A stretch of 64,000 bases of DNA from Limobrevibacterium gyesilva (GTDB lineage Bacteria; Pseudomonadota; Alphaproteobacteria; Acetobacterales; Acetobacteraceae), in NCBI RefSeq assembly GCF_025989185.1, contig NZ_JAPDNT010000026.1, forward strand, positions 1 to 64,000, read 5' to 3'. The translations under genes and the position numbers were made by a program. How positions within the stretch are numbered: position 1 is the first letter of the stretch; the number at the start of each line of letters is the position of its first letter. Below, in pieces: positions 17,602-25,398 of this stretch. The notes beneath the pieces are model-generated. The model was not told the origin of the DNA, made no database searches, and was given only the letters and a program-made list of their open reading frames with translations.

Positions 17602-18543
17602 TCAGCCGCGGGCGATCTGGCGTTCGGGCACCGGCGGGCGCGACGGCAGCAGCCGCAGCCCGTCATCCTCCATCTCCACCCCGGCCTCGGGATAGACCGC
17701 CAATGCGAGCTTGAGGTTGCTGATGAAGGTCGGCTTGAACTGCCGCAGGCTCTTGAATCCGGCGCCGAATTGCTGGTGCAGCCGCGGCCAGCGGATCGCG
17801 GTCGGCTTCTGCAGCACATGCAGCCGGTAGGCGAGCCAGACATACAGGTCCAGCCCCATGGAGTTGTTCTGGATGGCCCGGATCGCCGGTTCCCACAGCG
17901 GCACGGGATGCCGGCTCAGCGCCTCGTAGAAGGACTGGCTGATCCGCACCGTCTCCACGAACATGTGCGCCTGGCGCTCGTCGTCGCCGTTCGGTTCCAG
18001 GAACAGCACACCGTCATCGACGATACGCTCGCTGCTGAACCCGGTTCCGCCGTTCGCGTTCTGGTAGAAGAAGGTCAGCTTGCAGATCGAGAGGCGCGTG
18101 GCCTGGTCGCGGACTTCGCGGATGCTCTTGCCGCCCTGCGCGATCCCCATCCGCCGCAGCCAGTCGCGCATGGACCGGCCGAGCTCCACCTCGCGCGACC
18201 GCGACCGCAGCGCCTGGGTCTGCAGATACAGCAGGATCAGCCGGGCGCGGCTGCCATAGGGAACGCCGACGAACTCCCCTTCGCTCGTGCCCGGGCGGAT
18301 CAGCCGGCCGGGTTCGATCATCAACGTCAGCCGCTCGCTTTGCCGGATCCACTCCTTGTCGGAGGGCAGCCGCTTGTGCGGCAGCGAGGCCTGGCAGAAG
18401 CCGCTATAGGTCACGCCGATCGCATCATCGTCCTCGGCCAGGATGTCGGCGGCCACGCGCACAAGGTGGCGCTCGGCCGGATCGACCTTCTTCAGCGCCT
18501 CTTCCCTGCCATGCTCGATCACAAGCCGATGAACGGTTCCCAC
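17602..18543 (-). CDS. repA: plasmid replication initiator RepA
   Basis: A 313-residue protein resembling the plasmid RepA family of alphaproteobacterial iteron plasmids (RepA_C type): YSGFCQASLPHKRLPSD, VPYGSRARLILLYLQTQA, SMRDWLRRMGIAQGGKS, MGLDLYVWLAYRLHVL. GTG 18543 is chosen as start because AGAGG stands five bases upstream. The frame stays open to GTG 18663, but that extension reads through an iteron and is arginine/serine-rich, so it is less likely. It should bind the iterons at 18.65-18.78 kb to open the adjacent AT-rich segment. The N-terminal start remains uncertain. Confidence 0.85.
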   Translation of the reverse strand: MGTVHRLVIEHGREEALKKVDPAERHLVRVAADILAEDDDAIGVTYSGFCQASLPHKRLPSDKEWIRQSERLTLMIEPGRLIRPGTSEGEFVGVPYGSRARLILLYLQTQALRSRSREVELGRSMRDWLRRMGIAQGGKSIREVRDQATRLSICKLTFFYQNANGGTGFSSERIVDDGVLFLEPNGDDERQAHMFVETVRISQSFYEALSRHPVPLWEPAIRAIQNNSMGLDLYVWLAYRLHVLQKPTAIRWPRLHQQFGAGFKSLRQFKPTFISNLKLALAVYPEAGVEMEDDGLRLLPSRPPVPERQIARG

Positions 18544-18648
18544 GCAGACCTCTTCGCTGTGAGCCGAGTTCGCCACGGACTCGGTTCGCCGTGAGCAAGC
18601 CTTGCTTCGGCGCCGTTTATACCGTCCGGCGCAGGCTTTTGTCGCCGG

Positions 18649-18810
18649 GGACTCTACCGACACAAGCTATTAGGAAGATTATTTGAATCTTCTATTAGTA
18701 TGTGTCGGTAGAGTCCTCGGGATAACCGCATTTTTCCCCGAGTCGCGTCGGTAGAGTCCCCACTTGCGTCGGCAGAGTCCTCGGGATAACCCCGCCGGCC
18801 TGTGGATAAC
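18649..18810. other. probable replication origin: iterons, AT-rich segment, DnaA box
   Basis: Four iterons with core GTCGGTAGAGTCC lie here: reverse at 18649-18661, direct at 18704-18716, 18747-18759 and 18768-18780 (one mismatch). The direct copies are spaced 43 and 21 bp, close to whole helical turns. Between the first two is a 42-bp AT-rich segment containing the inverted repeat GAAGATT/AATCTTC (18674-18692), a candidate unwinding element. A perfect DnaA box reads TGTGGATAA at 18801-18809, and GGGATAAC occurs twice. It sits directly upstream of repA, as expected for oriV. Confidence 0.8.
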
Positions 18811-18875
18811 TTTGTCACGGTGGCGCTTTCGTTCGGATTATGCTGGATGTCTCGGCTCGAAGAAGGAGTCGAGCG

Positions 18876-20189
18876 TTGCGCATCGCGATGATTGGCGGCG
18901 GTTACGTGGGCCTGGTGTCCGGGGCGTGTTTCGCCGAGTTCGGCGTCGAGGTGGCGGTGGTGGAGGCCGATGCGGCGAAGCTGGCGGCGCTGCGCGCCGG
19001 CCGCATGCCGATCTACGAGCCCGGTCTGGAGCAGCTGGTGGCCGACAACGTGGCCGCCGGCCGGCTCAGCTTCGGTGACGACCTCGCCGCCGCGGTCGCC
19101 GAGGCCGAGGCGGTGTTCATCGCCGTCGGCACCCCCACCCGCCGCGGCGACGGCCATGCCGACCTCAGCTACGTCTATGCCGCGGTCGAGCAGGTGGCGC
19201 GCGCCCTGCGCGGCCCGGCGGTGATCGTCACCAAGTCCACGGTGCCGGTCGGCACCGGCCGACGCATCGCCGAGCTCGTCCGCCAGGTCCGCCCCGAGCT
19301 CGATTTCGACGTCGCTTCCAACCCGGAATTCCTGCGCGAAGGCAACGCCATCGGCGACTTCATGCGGCCCGACCGGGTGGTGATCGGCTGCGAGAGCCCG
19401 CGCGCCCAGGAGGTGCTGCGGCGGCTGTATCGGCCGCTCAACCTGATCGAGGTGCCGATCGTGTTCACCGCGATCGAGACCGCCGAGCTGATCAAATACG
19501 CCGCCAACGCCTTCCTGGCGATGAAGGTGACGTTCATCAACGAAATGGCGGATCTGTGCGAGCGCGTCGGCGCCGACGTGCACGACGTCGCCCGCGGCAT
19601 CGGGCTGGACGGGCGGATCGGGCGCAAGTTCCTGCATCCCGGCCCCGGCTTCGGCGGCAGCTGCTTCCCCAAGGACACGCTGGCGCTGATGCGCATCGCC
19701 CAGGAGGCGGGCGCGCCGAGCCGGCTGGTGGAGGCGGTGGTGGCGGTGAACGACGCGCGCAAGGCGGGCATGGCGGCACGGATCGTGGCGGCCTGCGGCG
19801 GCTCGGTGCGCGGGCGCACGGTGGCGGTGCTGGGGCTGACCTTCAAGCCGGAGACCGACGACATGCGCGACAGCCCGGCGCTGCCGATCGTCGCCCGGCT
19901 GGTCGAGGACGGGGCCCAGGTGCGCGCCTTCGACCCGGCGGGGATGGAACAGGCGCGCCCGCTGCTGCCGCACGGCGTGACCTATTGCCACGACGCGCTG
20001 GACGCGGCGGCGGGGGCGGACGCGCTGGTGGTGGTCACCGAGTGGAACGAGTTCCGCGCCCTCGCCCCGGCCCGGCTACGCACGGCCATGCGCGGCAGTG
20101 TCCTCGTCGACCTGCGCAACGTCTACGACCCCGTCGCCATGACCCAGGCCGGCTTCAGCTATCACGCCATCGGACGGGCGCGGACGTAA
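18876..20189 (+). CDS. ugd: UDP-glucose 6-dehydrogenase
   Basis: A 437-residue UDP-glucose/GDP-mannose dehydrogenase. TTG 18876 is taken as start because AAGGAG lies 7-8 bases upstream and the protein then begins directly at the Rossmann strand with GGGYVG at residues 7-12. Further marks are STVPVGTG, SNPEFLREGNAI and the catalytic thiol in GGSCFPKD (Cys263). ATG 18840 or ATG 18888 are alternatives. It oxidises UDP-glucose to UDP-glucuronate with two NAD+, a precursor for acidic exopolysaccharide. It stands between the origin and a terminator-like hairpin, apart from the other polysaccharide genes. Confidence 0.93.
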   Translation: MRIAMIGGGYVGLVSGACFAEFGVEVAVVEADAAKLAALRAGRMPIYEPGLEQLVADNVAAGRLSFGDDLAAAVAEAEAVFIAVGTPTRRGDGHADLSYVYAAVEQVARALRGPAVIVTKSTVPVGTGRRIAELVRQVRPELDFDVASNPEFLREGNAIGDFMRPDRVVIGCESPRAQEVLRRLYRPLNLIEVPIVFTAIETAELIKYAANAFLAMKVTFINEMADLCERVGADVHDVARGIGLDGRIGRKFLHPGPGFGGSCFPKDTLALMRIAQEAGAPSRLVEAVVAVNDARKAGMAARIVAACGGSVRGRTVAVLGLTFKPETDDMRDSPALPIVARLVEDGAQVRAFDPAGMEQARPLLPHGVTYCHDALDAAAGADALVVVTEWNEFRALAPARLRTAMRGSVLVDLRNVYDPVAMTQAGFSYHAIGRART

Positions 20190-20199
20190 GCCCGGCCGG

Positions 20200-20228
20200 G
20201 GCCGGGAAAGTCTTGTACATTCCCGGCC
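20200..20228 (+). terminator. GC-rich hairpin after ugd
   Basis: GGCCGGGAA (20200-20208) pairs with TTCCCGGCC (20220-20228) across an 11-nt loop, with further pairing outward interrupted by one bulged base. It lies 10 bp after the ugd stop. There is no T-tract, so termination is plausible rather than certain. Confidence 0.45.
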
Positions 20229-20281
20229 CGGCGTGATTCACTGTCCTCGGCAGACACCGCTTCGCGGCGGAGGAGGGCAGC

Positions 20282-20614
20282 ATGATGGCGGAGCTCATGA
20301 TCGAACTGGAGGCTCGCGATCCCGCGCGCAACCGCTTCCGCGCCTGGCGGATCGAGGCCGGGCGGGACCTGTTCGGAACCTGGACCACGCAGCTGCGCTT
20401 CGGCCGCATCGGCTGCCAGGGCAGGGTGCTGACGCGCGCCTTCGACAGCGAAGCCGAGGCACAGGCGTTCATCGGCGCCGGGCTGCGCCGCCGCGCCTCG
20501 GCGCCGGCCCGGATCGGCGTGCCGTATCGCTGCGTGCGCGCCACGGGTGCCGCGGACGCGTTGCTGCGCGCGGTTAACATAGTTACGAATCTACGTAACG
20601 ACGGCACTACGTAG
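20282..20614 (+). CDS. WGR-domain protein
   Basis: A 110-residue protein with a single WGR-type domain (RNRFRAWRIEAGRDLFGTWTTQLRFGRIGCQG, residues 16-47, given here by the ends RNRFRAWRIEAG and RFGRIGCQG), followed by the helix SEAEAQAFIGAGLRRRAS. Stand-alone WGR proteins are common on alphaproteobacterial plasmids; the domain binds nucleic acid in other contexts, but no function is established for these. The last twelve or so residues and the stop are encoded by an 8-bp repeat array (20576-20615), so the C-terminus may owe its sequence to the DNA site. Confidence 0.75.
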   Translation: MMAELMIELEARDPARNRFRAWRIEAGRDLFGTWTTQLRFGRIGCQGRVLTRAFDSEAEAQAFIGAGLRRRASAPARIGVPYRCVRATGAADALLRAVNIVTNLRNDGTT

Positions 20615-20615
20615 G
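20576..20615 (+). repeat. octad array C, at the 3-prime end of the WGR gene
   Basis: Five 8-bp units at 20576, 20584, 20592, 20600 and 20608 with cores AACA, TACG, TACG, GACG and TACG. The array overlaps the last codons and stop of the WGR gene and ends about 50 bp before the aroQ promoter, at the edge of the aroQ-TetR cassette. Confidence 0.7.
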
Positions 20616-20662
20616 CCCGATAGCGTGCCGGCCGGATTCCTGCCGGAGAATTTCGATTCGCG

Positions 20663-20691
20663 TTGACATGAAGTAAACGGTTACTTCATAA
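20663..20691 (+). promoter_or_regulatory. aroQ cassette promoter with overlapping palindromic operator
   Basis: A consensus -35 TTGACA (20663-20668) is followed at 17-18 bp by TCATAA/CATAAA (20686-20692) as -10. Between and over them lies a perfect palindrome, ATGAAGTAA at 20668-20676 and TTACTTCAT at 20681-20689, separated by ACGG. Its size and position suit repression by a TetR-type dimer, and a TetR gene lies at the other end of this cassette (23675-24403). Confidence 0.7.
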
Positions 20692-20729
20692 AGCGCCCAG
20701 AAACGAAACCAGCGCAGGAGGAAAGGCCC

Positions 20730-21200
20730 ATGTCCGCTACCCATCCGGCCGGCACGCGCACCGTCTTCGTCCTCAACGGCCCGAACCTGAACCTCCTCGG
20801 CAAGCGGGAGCCCCACATCTACGGGCACGAGACCCTTGCCGACGTCGAGGCGGAATGCCGCCGCGTGGCGGGCGAACTCAGCCTCGACATCCGCTTTCAT
20901 CAGACCAACGCCGAATTCCAGCTGATCGACTGGATCCACGAGGCCCGCGAACAGGCGGCCGGCATCGTCATCAACCCTGCCGCCTTCTCGCACTACTCGG
21001 TCGCCGTCCTGGACGCGCTCAAGGCCTGCAGCTTCCCCATTCTCGAAGTGCACATCTCCAACATTCATCAGCGCGAGGAATTCCGGCACCATTCCTTCGT
21101 CTCCCACGTCGCCGCCGGCGTGATCTGCGGCTTCGGCACGCAGGGCTACGTCTTCGCGCTGCAGCGCCTCGCGCGCCTGCTCGCCAAACCCGCGACGTAA
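20730..21200 (+). CDS. aroQ: type II 3-dehydroquinate dehydratase
   Basis: A 156-residue Aro[19 protein letters not shown] (residues 15-32) holds the catalytic Arg26 and Tyr31, followed by [17 protein letters not shown] and [17 protein letters not shown], whose Asn, His and Arg bind substrate. The N-terminus has a short extra segment. AGGAGGAAAGG precedes the ATG. It interconverts 3-dehydroquinate and 3-dehydroshikimate. Its position in front of an MFS transporter and a Gfo/Idh dehydrogenase, behind a TetR-type operator, points to catabolism of quinate or shikimate rather than to aromatic amino-acid synthesis. Confidence 0.93.
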   Translation: MSATHPAGTRTVFVLNGPNLNLLGKREPHIYGHETLADVEAECRRVAGELSLDIRFHQTNAEFQLIDWIHEAREQAAGIVINPAAFSHYSVAVLDALKACSFPILEVHISNIHQREEFRHHSFVSHVAAGVICGFGTQGYVFALQRLARLLAKPAT

Positions 21201-21293
21201 CCCGCTCGGGCCACCGGCCCCCACATTTTCCGCCTCGCTACGCCGTGCCGGACATCGCCAGCACTTCATCTCGATCACAAGGGAGGAACGTCC

Positions 21294-22622
21294 GTGCAGT
21301 CCCAAGCCACAGCAACGCAGCCACCCCCCACGGCCGCCGCCGCGCAACGCCCGACCCGTGCGCGCTTCGCCATCCTGGCCCTCATCGCCGTCGGCACGAT
21401 GATCAACTACCTGGACCGCACCGTGCTCGGCATCGCCGCGCCGCGGCTGAGCGTGGATCTCGGCCTGACCCCCGCGGTCATGGGTGTCGTGTTCTCCGCC
21501 TTCGCCTGGACCTACGCGGCAACGCAGATCCCCGGCGGCGTGTTCCTGGACCGCTTCGGCGTGAAGCTGACCTACTTCCTCTCCGTCAGCTTCTGGTCGC
21601 TGTTCACCCTCCTCCAGGCATTCGCGACGGGTCTCTACTCCCTCCTGTTCTACCGGTTCGGCCTCGGCGTCTCGGAAGCGCCCTGCTTCCCCGCCAACAG
21701 CCGCGTCGTCGGCACCTGGTTCCCGCAGCAGGAACGAGCGACGGCAACCGGCATCTACACGGTGGGCGAGTATATCGGCCTCGCCTTCTTCAGCCCGATC
21801 CTGTTCTGGATCATGGGCGCCTTCAGCTGGCATGCGCTGTTCATCGTCGTCGGCGTCCTCGGCGTCGCGTTCGGCATCGTCTGGTGGTTCTGCTACCGCG
21901 AGCCGCATGAGAGCCGGGCGGCGAACCAGGCCGAGCTGGACTACATCGCGGCCGGCGGCGGCCTCGCCCCGAAATCCGCGGAGAAGGTCCCGTTCTCCTG
22001 GAAGAACGTCGGCCACCTGCTTTCCTATCGCCAGATCTGGGGCGCGGCGCTGGGGCAGTTCGCCGGCAATGCGACCCTGGTCTTCTTCCTGACCTGGTTC
22101 CCGACCTATCTCGCGACCGAGCGCCACATGGGCTGGGTCAAGGTCGGCTTCTTCGCCGTCATGCCGTTCATCGCCGCCGCGATCGGCGTGCTCGCCGGCG
22201 GCTGGTTCTCCGACCTGCTGCTGAAGCGCACGGGATCGGCGAACATCGCCCGCAAGCTGCCGATCATCGCCGGCCTGCTGCTCGCTTCCCTGATCATCGC
22301 GGCCGACTACGTGAATACCGACATGACCGTGATCGCGATCCTGTCCGTCGCCTTCTTCGGCCAGGGCATGGTCGGCCTGGGCTGGACCGTGATCTCGGAC
22401 ATCGCCCCCAAGGCGCTGATGGGGCTGACCGGCGGGCTGTTCAACTTCGCGACCAATCTCGCGGGCATCATCACGCCGATCGTGATCGGCGTCATCATCG
22501 GCACCACCGGCTCGTTCGCCTGGGCCCTGGCCTTCGTCGGCGCGATCGCCCTGGCGGGAGCGCTGTCCTACATCTTCATCCTCGGCGACATCCACCGTAT
22601 CGAGCTGGAGCCCGCGACGTGA
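21294..22622 (+). CDS. MFS transporter of the anion:cation symporter family
   Basis: A 442-residue transporter with 12 predicted helices; GTG 21294 follows GGGAGGAA. The signature MINYLDRTVLGIAAPRLS at the first helix, the loop GGVFLDRFGVKLTY and SEAPCFPANSRVVGTWFPQQERATATG match the ACS family, which carries hexuronates, glucarate and related organic acids. In this cassette it may import quinate, shikimate or a similar hydroxy acid. Its TGA overlaps the GTG of the next gene (GTGA at 22619-22622). Confidence 0.85.
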   Translation: MQSQATATQPPPTAAAAQRPTRARFAILALIAVGTMINYLDRTVLGIAAPRLSVDLGLTPAVMGVVFSAFAWTYAATQIPGGVFLDRFGVKLTYFLSVSFWSLFTLLQAFATGLYSLLFYRFGLGVSEAPCFPANSRVVGTWFPQQERATATGIYTVGEYIGLAFFSPILFWIMGAFSWHALFIVVGVLGVAFGIVWWFCYREPHESRAANQAELDYIAAGGGLAPKSAEKVPFSWKNVGHLLSYRQIWGAALGQFAGNATLVFFLTWFPTYLATERHMGWVKVGFFAVMPFIAAAIGVLAGGWFSDLLLKRTGSANIARKLPIIAGLLLASLIIAADYVNTDMTVIAILSVAFFGQGMVGLGWTVISDIAPKALMGLTGGLFNFATNLAGIITPIVIGVIIGTTGSFAWALAFVGAIALAGALSYIFILGDIHRIELEPAT

Positions 22623-23662
22623 CCCACCCTGCCCGCATCGCCGTCGTCGGCGCCGGCCTGATCGGCCAGGCCCATATCCGGCGCATCATCGATGAGCCGG
22701 ACGCGGCGCTGGCGGGCATCGCCGATCCGTCGCCGCGGGCGAAGGAACAGGCAGGCGCCCTGGGCGTGCCGTGGACTGCGGACATCGAAACGATGCTGGC
22801 GAAGGCGAAGCCCGACGGCGTCGTCATCGCCACACCGAACCGGCTCCACGTCGCCGGCGGCCTGGCCGCCGTCGCGGCCGGCGTGCCGATGCTGCTGGAG
22901 AAGCCGGTCGCGGACGACGTGGCAGGCGCCCTCAGGCTGGTCGAGGCGGCGGAGCAGACCGGGGTGCCGATCCTGGTCGGCCACCACCGCCGCCACAGCC
23001 CCCTGATCCAGCGGGCCAAGGAGATCGTCGCCTCCGGGCGCCTGGGAAAGATCACCGCCGTGACCGGCCTGTGCTGGTTCCTCAAGCCGGCGGACTATTT
23101 CGAGGGCAAGGGCTCCTGGCGGCGCGAGCCCGGCGCCGGGGTCGTCCTGATCAACCTGATCCACGTCGTCGACGACCTGCGCAACATCTGCGGCGACGTG
23201 GCGAGCGTGCAGGCCGCCCAGTCCAATGCCGCGCGCGGCTTCCCGGTCGAGGACACGGCGGCGATCATCCTGCGCTTCCGCAACGGCGCGCTGGGCACCC
23301 TCACGATCTCGGATTCGGCCGCCGCCCCCTGGAGCTGGGAACTGACTTCGGGCGAGAACAAGGCTTATCCGCACACCGACCAGTTCTGCTACCTCGTCGC
23401 GGGGACGGAGGGCTCGGTGACGATCCCGCGGCTCGATGTCTGGCACTACGGGGCGGAGCAGCACTGGTGGGCGCCGCTCGAAGCGCAGCGGAGCTTCGTG
23501 CCGGAGCAGGATCCGCTGACCTTGCAGATGCGCCATTTCTGCGCGGTGGCGCGCGGCACGGCCAAGCCCCTCCTGGATGGCCGCGAAGGCACGCGAACGC
23601 TGGAGACGACGCTCGCGGTGAAGCGGGCGGCGGCGACGGGAGAGGTCGTGCACCTTGGCTGA
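22619..23662 (+). CDS. Gfo/Idh/MocA-family dehydrogenase
   Basis: A 347-residue oxidoreductase. The nucleotide-binding motif is VGAGLIGQAHIRRI (residues 9-22), with EKP in MLLEKPVADD and HHRRHSPLIQRAKE after it. The family oxidises polyols, inositols and sugar acids with NAD(P). It is translationally coupled to the MFS transporter and closes the plus-strand operon, so it probably oxidises the imported compound to a substrate for AroQ, for example quinate or shikimate. That link is inference; the enzyme could act on another cyclitol. Confidence 0.85.
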   Translation: MTHPARIAVVGAGLIGQAHIRRIIDEPDAALAGIADPSPRAKEQAGALGVPWTADIETMLAKAKPDGVVIATPNRLHVAGGLAAVAAGVPMLLEKPVADDVAGALRLVEAAEQTGVPILVGHHRRHSPLIQRAKEIVASGRLGKITAVTGLCWFLKPADYFEGKGSWRREPGAGVVLINLIHVVDDLRNICGDVASVQAAQSNAARGFPVEDTAAIILRFRNGALGTLTISDSAAAPWSWELTSGENKAYPHTDQFCYLVAGTEGSVTIPRLDVWHYGAEQHWWAPLEAQRSFVPEQDPLTLQMRHFCAVARGTAKPLLDGREGTRTLETTLAVKRAAATGEVVHLG

Positions 23663-23674
23663 ACCCGGTCGGTA

Positions 23675-24403
23675 TCAGGCCTTCCGGCGCGCCCCCTGAG
23701 GCTGCCGGCCCTGATGCGGCGCCGGCGCCGTCGCGCCTGCCTGCAGATAGCCGAGGACCGAAGCGACGGCCATTTCCTTGTGTGCCGCCCGCAGCGCGGG
23801 CGAGAGCGGGTCGTCCCGGAAGATCGTGCCGAGCGTGTAGCGGTTCGACACGCGGAAGAAGCAGAACGCCGTCATCAGCATGTGCAGGCCCAGAGGCGCC
23901 GCGTCCTTGCGGAAGACGCCCTGTTCCTGGCCGCGCTCCAGGATCGCCGCCAGCGCTTCCATCACCGTCGCATTCTGCTTCTGGATCGTCTCGGACACAG
24001 CGAGGTGCCTGGCGCGATGGATGTTCTCGATGCTCACCAGGCGCGTGAACTCGGGGTGGGCTTCCTGGTAGTCGAAGACGAACTCGACCAGCCGCCGGAT
24101 GGCGTCGGCCGGCGCCAGGCCGTGCAGGGCGAGCCCCGCCTCCGCCTTGCGCATGGCGCCATAGGACTGCTCCAGCACCGTGCGGTACAGCCCTTCCTTG
24201 CTGCCGAAGTAGTAGTAGATCATTCGCACCGTGGTGCGCGTGCGCGCGGCGATGGCATCCACACGGGCGCCGCTCAGCCCGTGCTCCGAAAACTCCGCGA
24301 TCGCCGCGTCAAGGATGTCGCGCCGCGTCTGCTCGGGGTCGCGCGAGCGCCGGCGATTCTCGTCCCCGGCATTCGCCTGCATTTCGGCTTCGGGCACAGG
24401 CAT
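23675..24403 (-). CDS. TetR-family transcriptional regulator
   Basis: About 242 residues from ATG 24403; TTG 24424 is an alternative. The N-terminal HTH reads RRDILDAAIAEFSEHGLSGARVDAIAARTRTTVRMIYYYFGSKEGLY (given by the ends RRDILDAAIAEF and YYYFGSKEGLY, about residues 27-72), typical of TetR. The C-terminal ligand domain resembles TetR_C proteins of aromatic-compound regulators. It converges on the aroQ-MFS-dehydrogenase operon, 12 bp from its end. The palindrome over the aroQ promoter is its most likely operator; I saw no copy in front of the tetR gene itself. Confidence 0.88.
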   Translation of the reverse strand: MPVPEAEMQANAGDENRRRSRDPEQTRRDILDAAIAEFSEHGLSGARVDAIAARTRTTVRMIYYYFGSKEGLYRTVLEQSYGAMRKAEAGLALHGLAPADAIRRLVEFVFDYQEAHPEFTRLVSIENIHRARHLAVSETIQKQNATVMEALAAILERGQEQGVFRKDAAPLGLHMLMTAFCFFRVSNRYTLGTIFRDDPLSPALRAAHKEMAVASVLGYLQAGATAPAPHQGRQPQGARRKA

Positions 24404-24639
24404 TTTCCGAATTAAGCGCTTCAATCATCATAGGGAGTCCGAGCTCCCTGCGGGAGGGGCGGACGCACAACAATGCGTCAAGGCCTTTGCTCCCGGCGCA
24501 AAAGCGCAGCCGCCCATGGTCCCTCCATGGGCGGCCGAGACTGGTGTCCTGCCCCCGAAGTTCGCCGCATCTTGCGGCGGACGCAGGGGCCAGCAGGCCA
24601 CTGAAAACAAAGGACACTAGCCGTGACGATGTAACGCCG
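24404..24639. other. noncoding stretch with stacked hairpins
   Basis: No gene is seen. It contains a perfect 11-bp hairpin (24509-24519 with 24525-24535, 5-nt loop), a 7-bp hairpin CGCCGCA/TGCGGCG (24563-24579), GGGAG/CTCCC around 24433-24447, and an outer pairing GTGTCCT/AGGACAC (24544-24550 with 24611-24617). It looks like a mosaic of palindromic intergenic elements between two operons; no transposase remnant was recognised. Confidence 0.5.
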
Positions 24640-24649
24640 TCACGACGTA
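24618..24649 (-). repeat. octad array D, at the end of the ABM-monooxygenase gene
   Basis: Read on the minus strand, four units start at 24649, 24641, 24633 and 24625 with cores TACG, GACG, TACA and CACG. The first unit is identical to a unit of arrays A, B and F (TACGTCGT). It overlaps the stop of the ABM gene and lies at the boundary with the aroQ-TetR cassette. Confidence 0.65.
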
Positions 24650-25356
24650 GGGCCGTGAAGCCGCCCAGGATCGCGAGGGGTGTCCGCCGGACAGGAGAGC
24701 GGCGGATAGTATTGCGGCGCCTCGCGGCGGTCGAACATGCCGTAGTCCCGGACGATCCGGACCCGGCGGCGGCGCCCGGCAGCGGGCGAGCCGTGCCGCT
24801 CCGCCGCGTCCGCCGCCGCCGCCGCATCCCGCCAGGACGACAGCAGGAGCAGGTCGCCCGGCGTCAGGACGGCGTCGAACACGTCCCAGTCCGTCAGCCC
24901 CGCGCCGCTCGTCGGCGCCCCGAGGCTGGCGGCGATCGTCTCGGGCGGCGCGTCCACGGGCAGACCCGGCGGCTGCCTTGCCTCGACGATGCCAACCAGC
25001 TTCGCCGGGCCGACTTCGGTTTCGTCCAGGGACCACTCCCGCACGGCGTGGCCCGAAGGCGGATGGGTGTCGGCCGCCACCGCGCCGACGCGCAGATGGT
25101 AATCCCCGAACACCTCCGACCGCCCCCGCACCTGCACCTCGTGGTGCAGGGCATGCGTGCGCCAACGCACCAGCGCTTTCTCGTCGCGCCAAGTCGACAG
25201 CGAGAGCACATAGCCGGGCCGGCGGAGCGAGCGGTAGCGGATGTTGTCGATGAAGCCATCCACCCGCACCAGTTCCGGCCGCAGCAGGGCGGCGAGGCCA
25301 AGGTAGTCATCCCACCGGTCGGGCCGGGGCAGGACCTCGAAGATGACGCAGAACAT
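24640..25356 (-). CDS. tandem ABM-domain (antibiotic biosynthesis monooxygenase-like) protein
   Basis: A 238-residue protein with AGGAGA in front of ATG 25356. The first half (MFCVIFEVLPRPDRWDDYL, then FIDNIRYRSLRRPGYVLSLSTWRDEKALVRWRTHALHHEVQ, abbreviated here to its ends FIDNIRYRS and THALHHEVQ) fits a dimeric alpha-beta barrel ABM domain. The second half (GPAKLVGIVEA, then LLLLSSWRDAAAAADAAERHG) repeats the pattern more weakly. ABM proteins are small oxygenases or structural relatives with varied substrates. It follows an alpha/beta hydrolase by 19 bp in a two-gene operon, suggesting breakdown or detoxification of a small molecule, unidentified. Confidence 0.7.
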   Translation of the reverse strand: MFCVIFEVLPRPDRWDDYLGLAALLRPELVRVDGFIDNIRYRSLRRPGYVLSLSTWRDEKALVRWRTHALHHEVQVRGRSEVFGDYHLRVGAVAADTHPPSGHAVREWSLDETEVGPAKLVGIVEARQPPGLPVDAPPETIAASLGAPTSGAGLTDWDVFDAVLTPGDLLLLSSWRDAAAAADAAERHGSPAAGRRRRVRIVRDYGMFDRREAPQYYPPLSCPADTPRDPGRLHGPTS

Positions 25357-25398
25357 GCGGGGTCTCCTGAAGCTGTGATGTGGGAAAGGGGATGGCGC

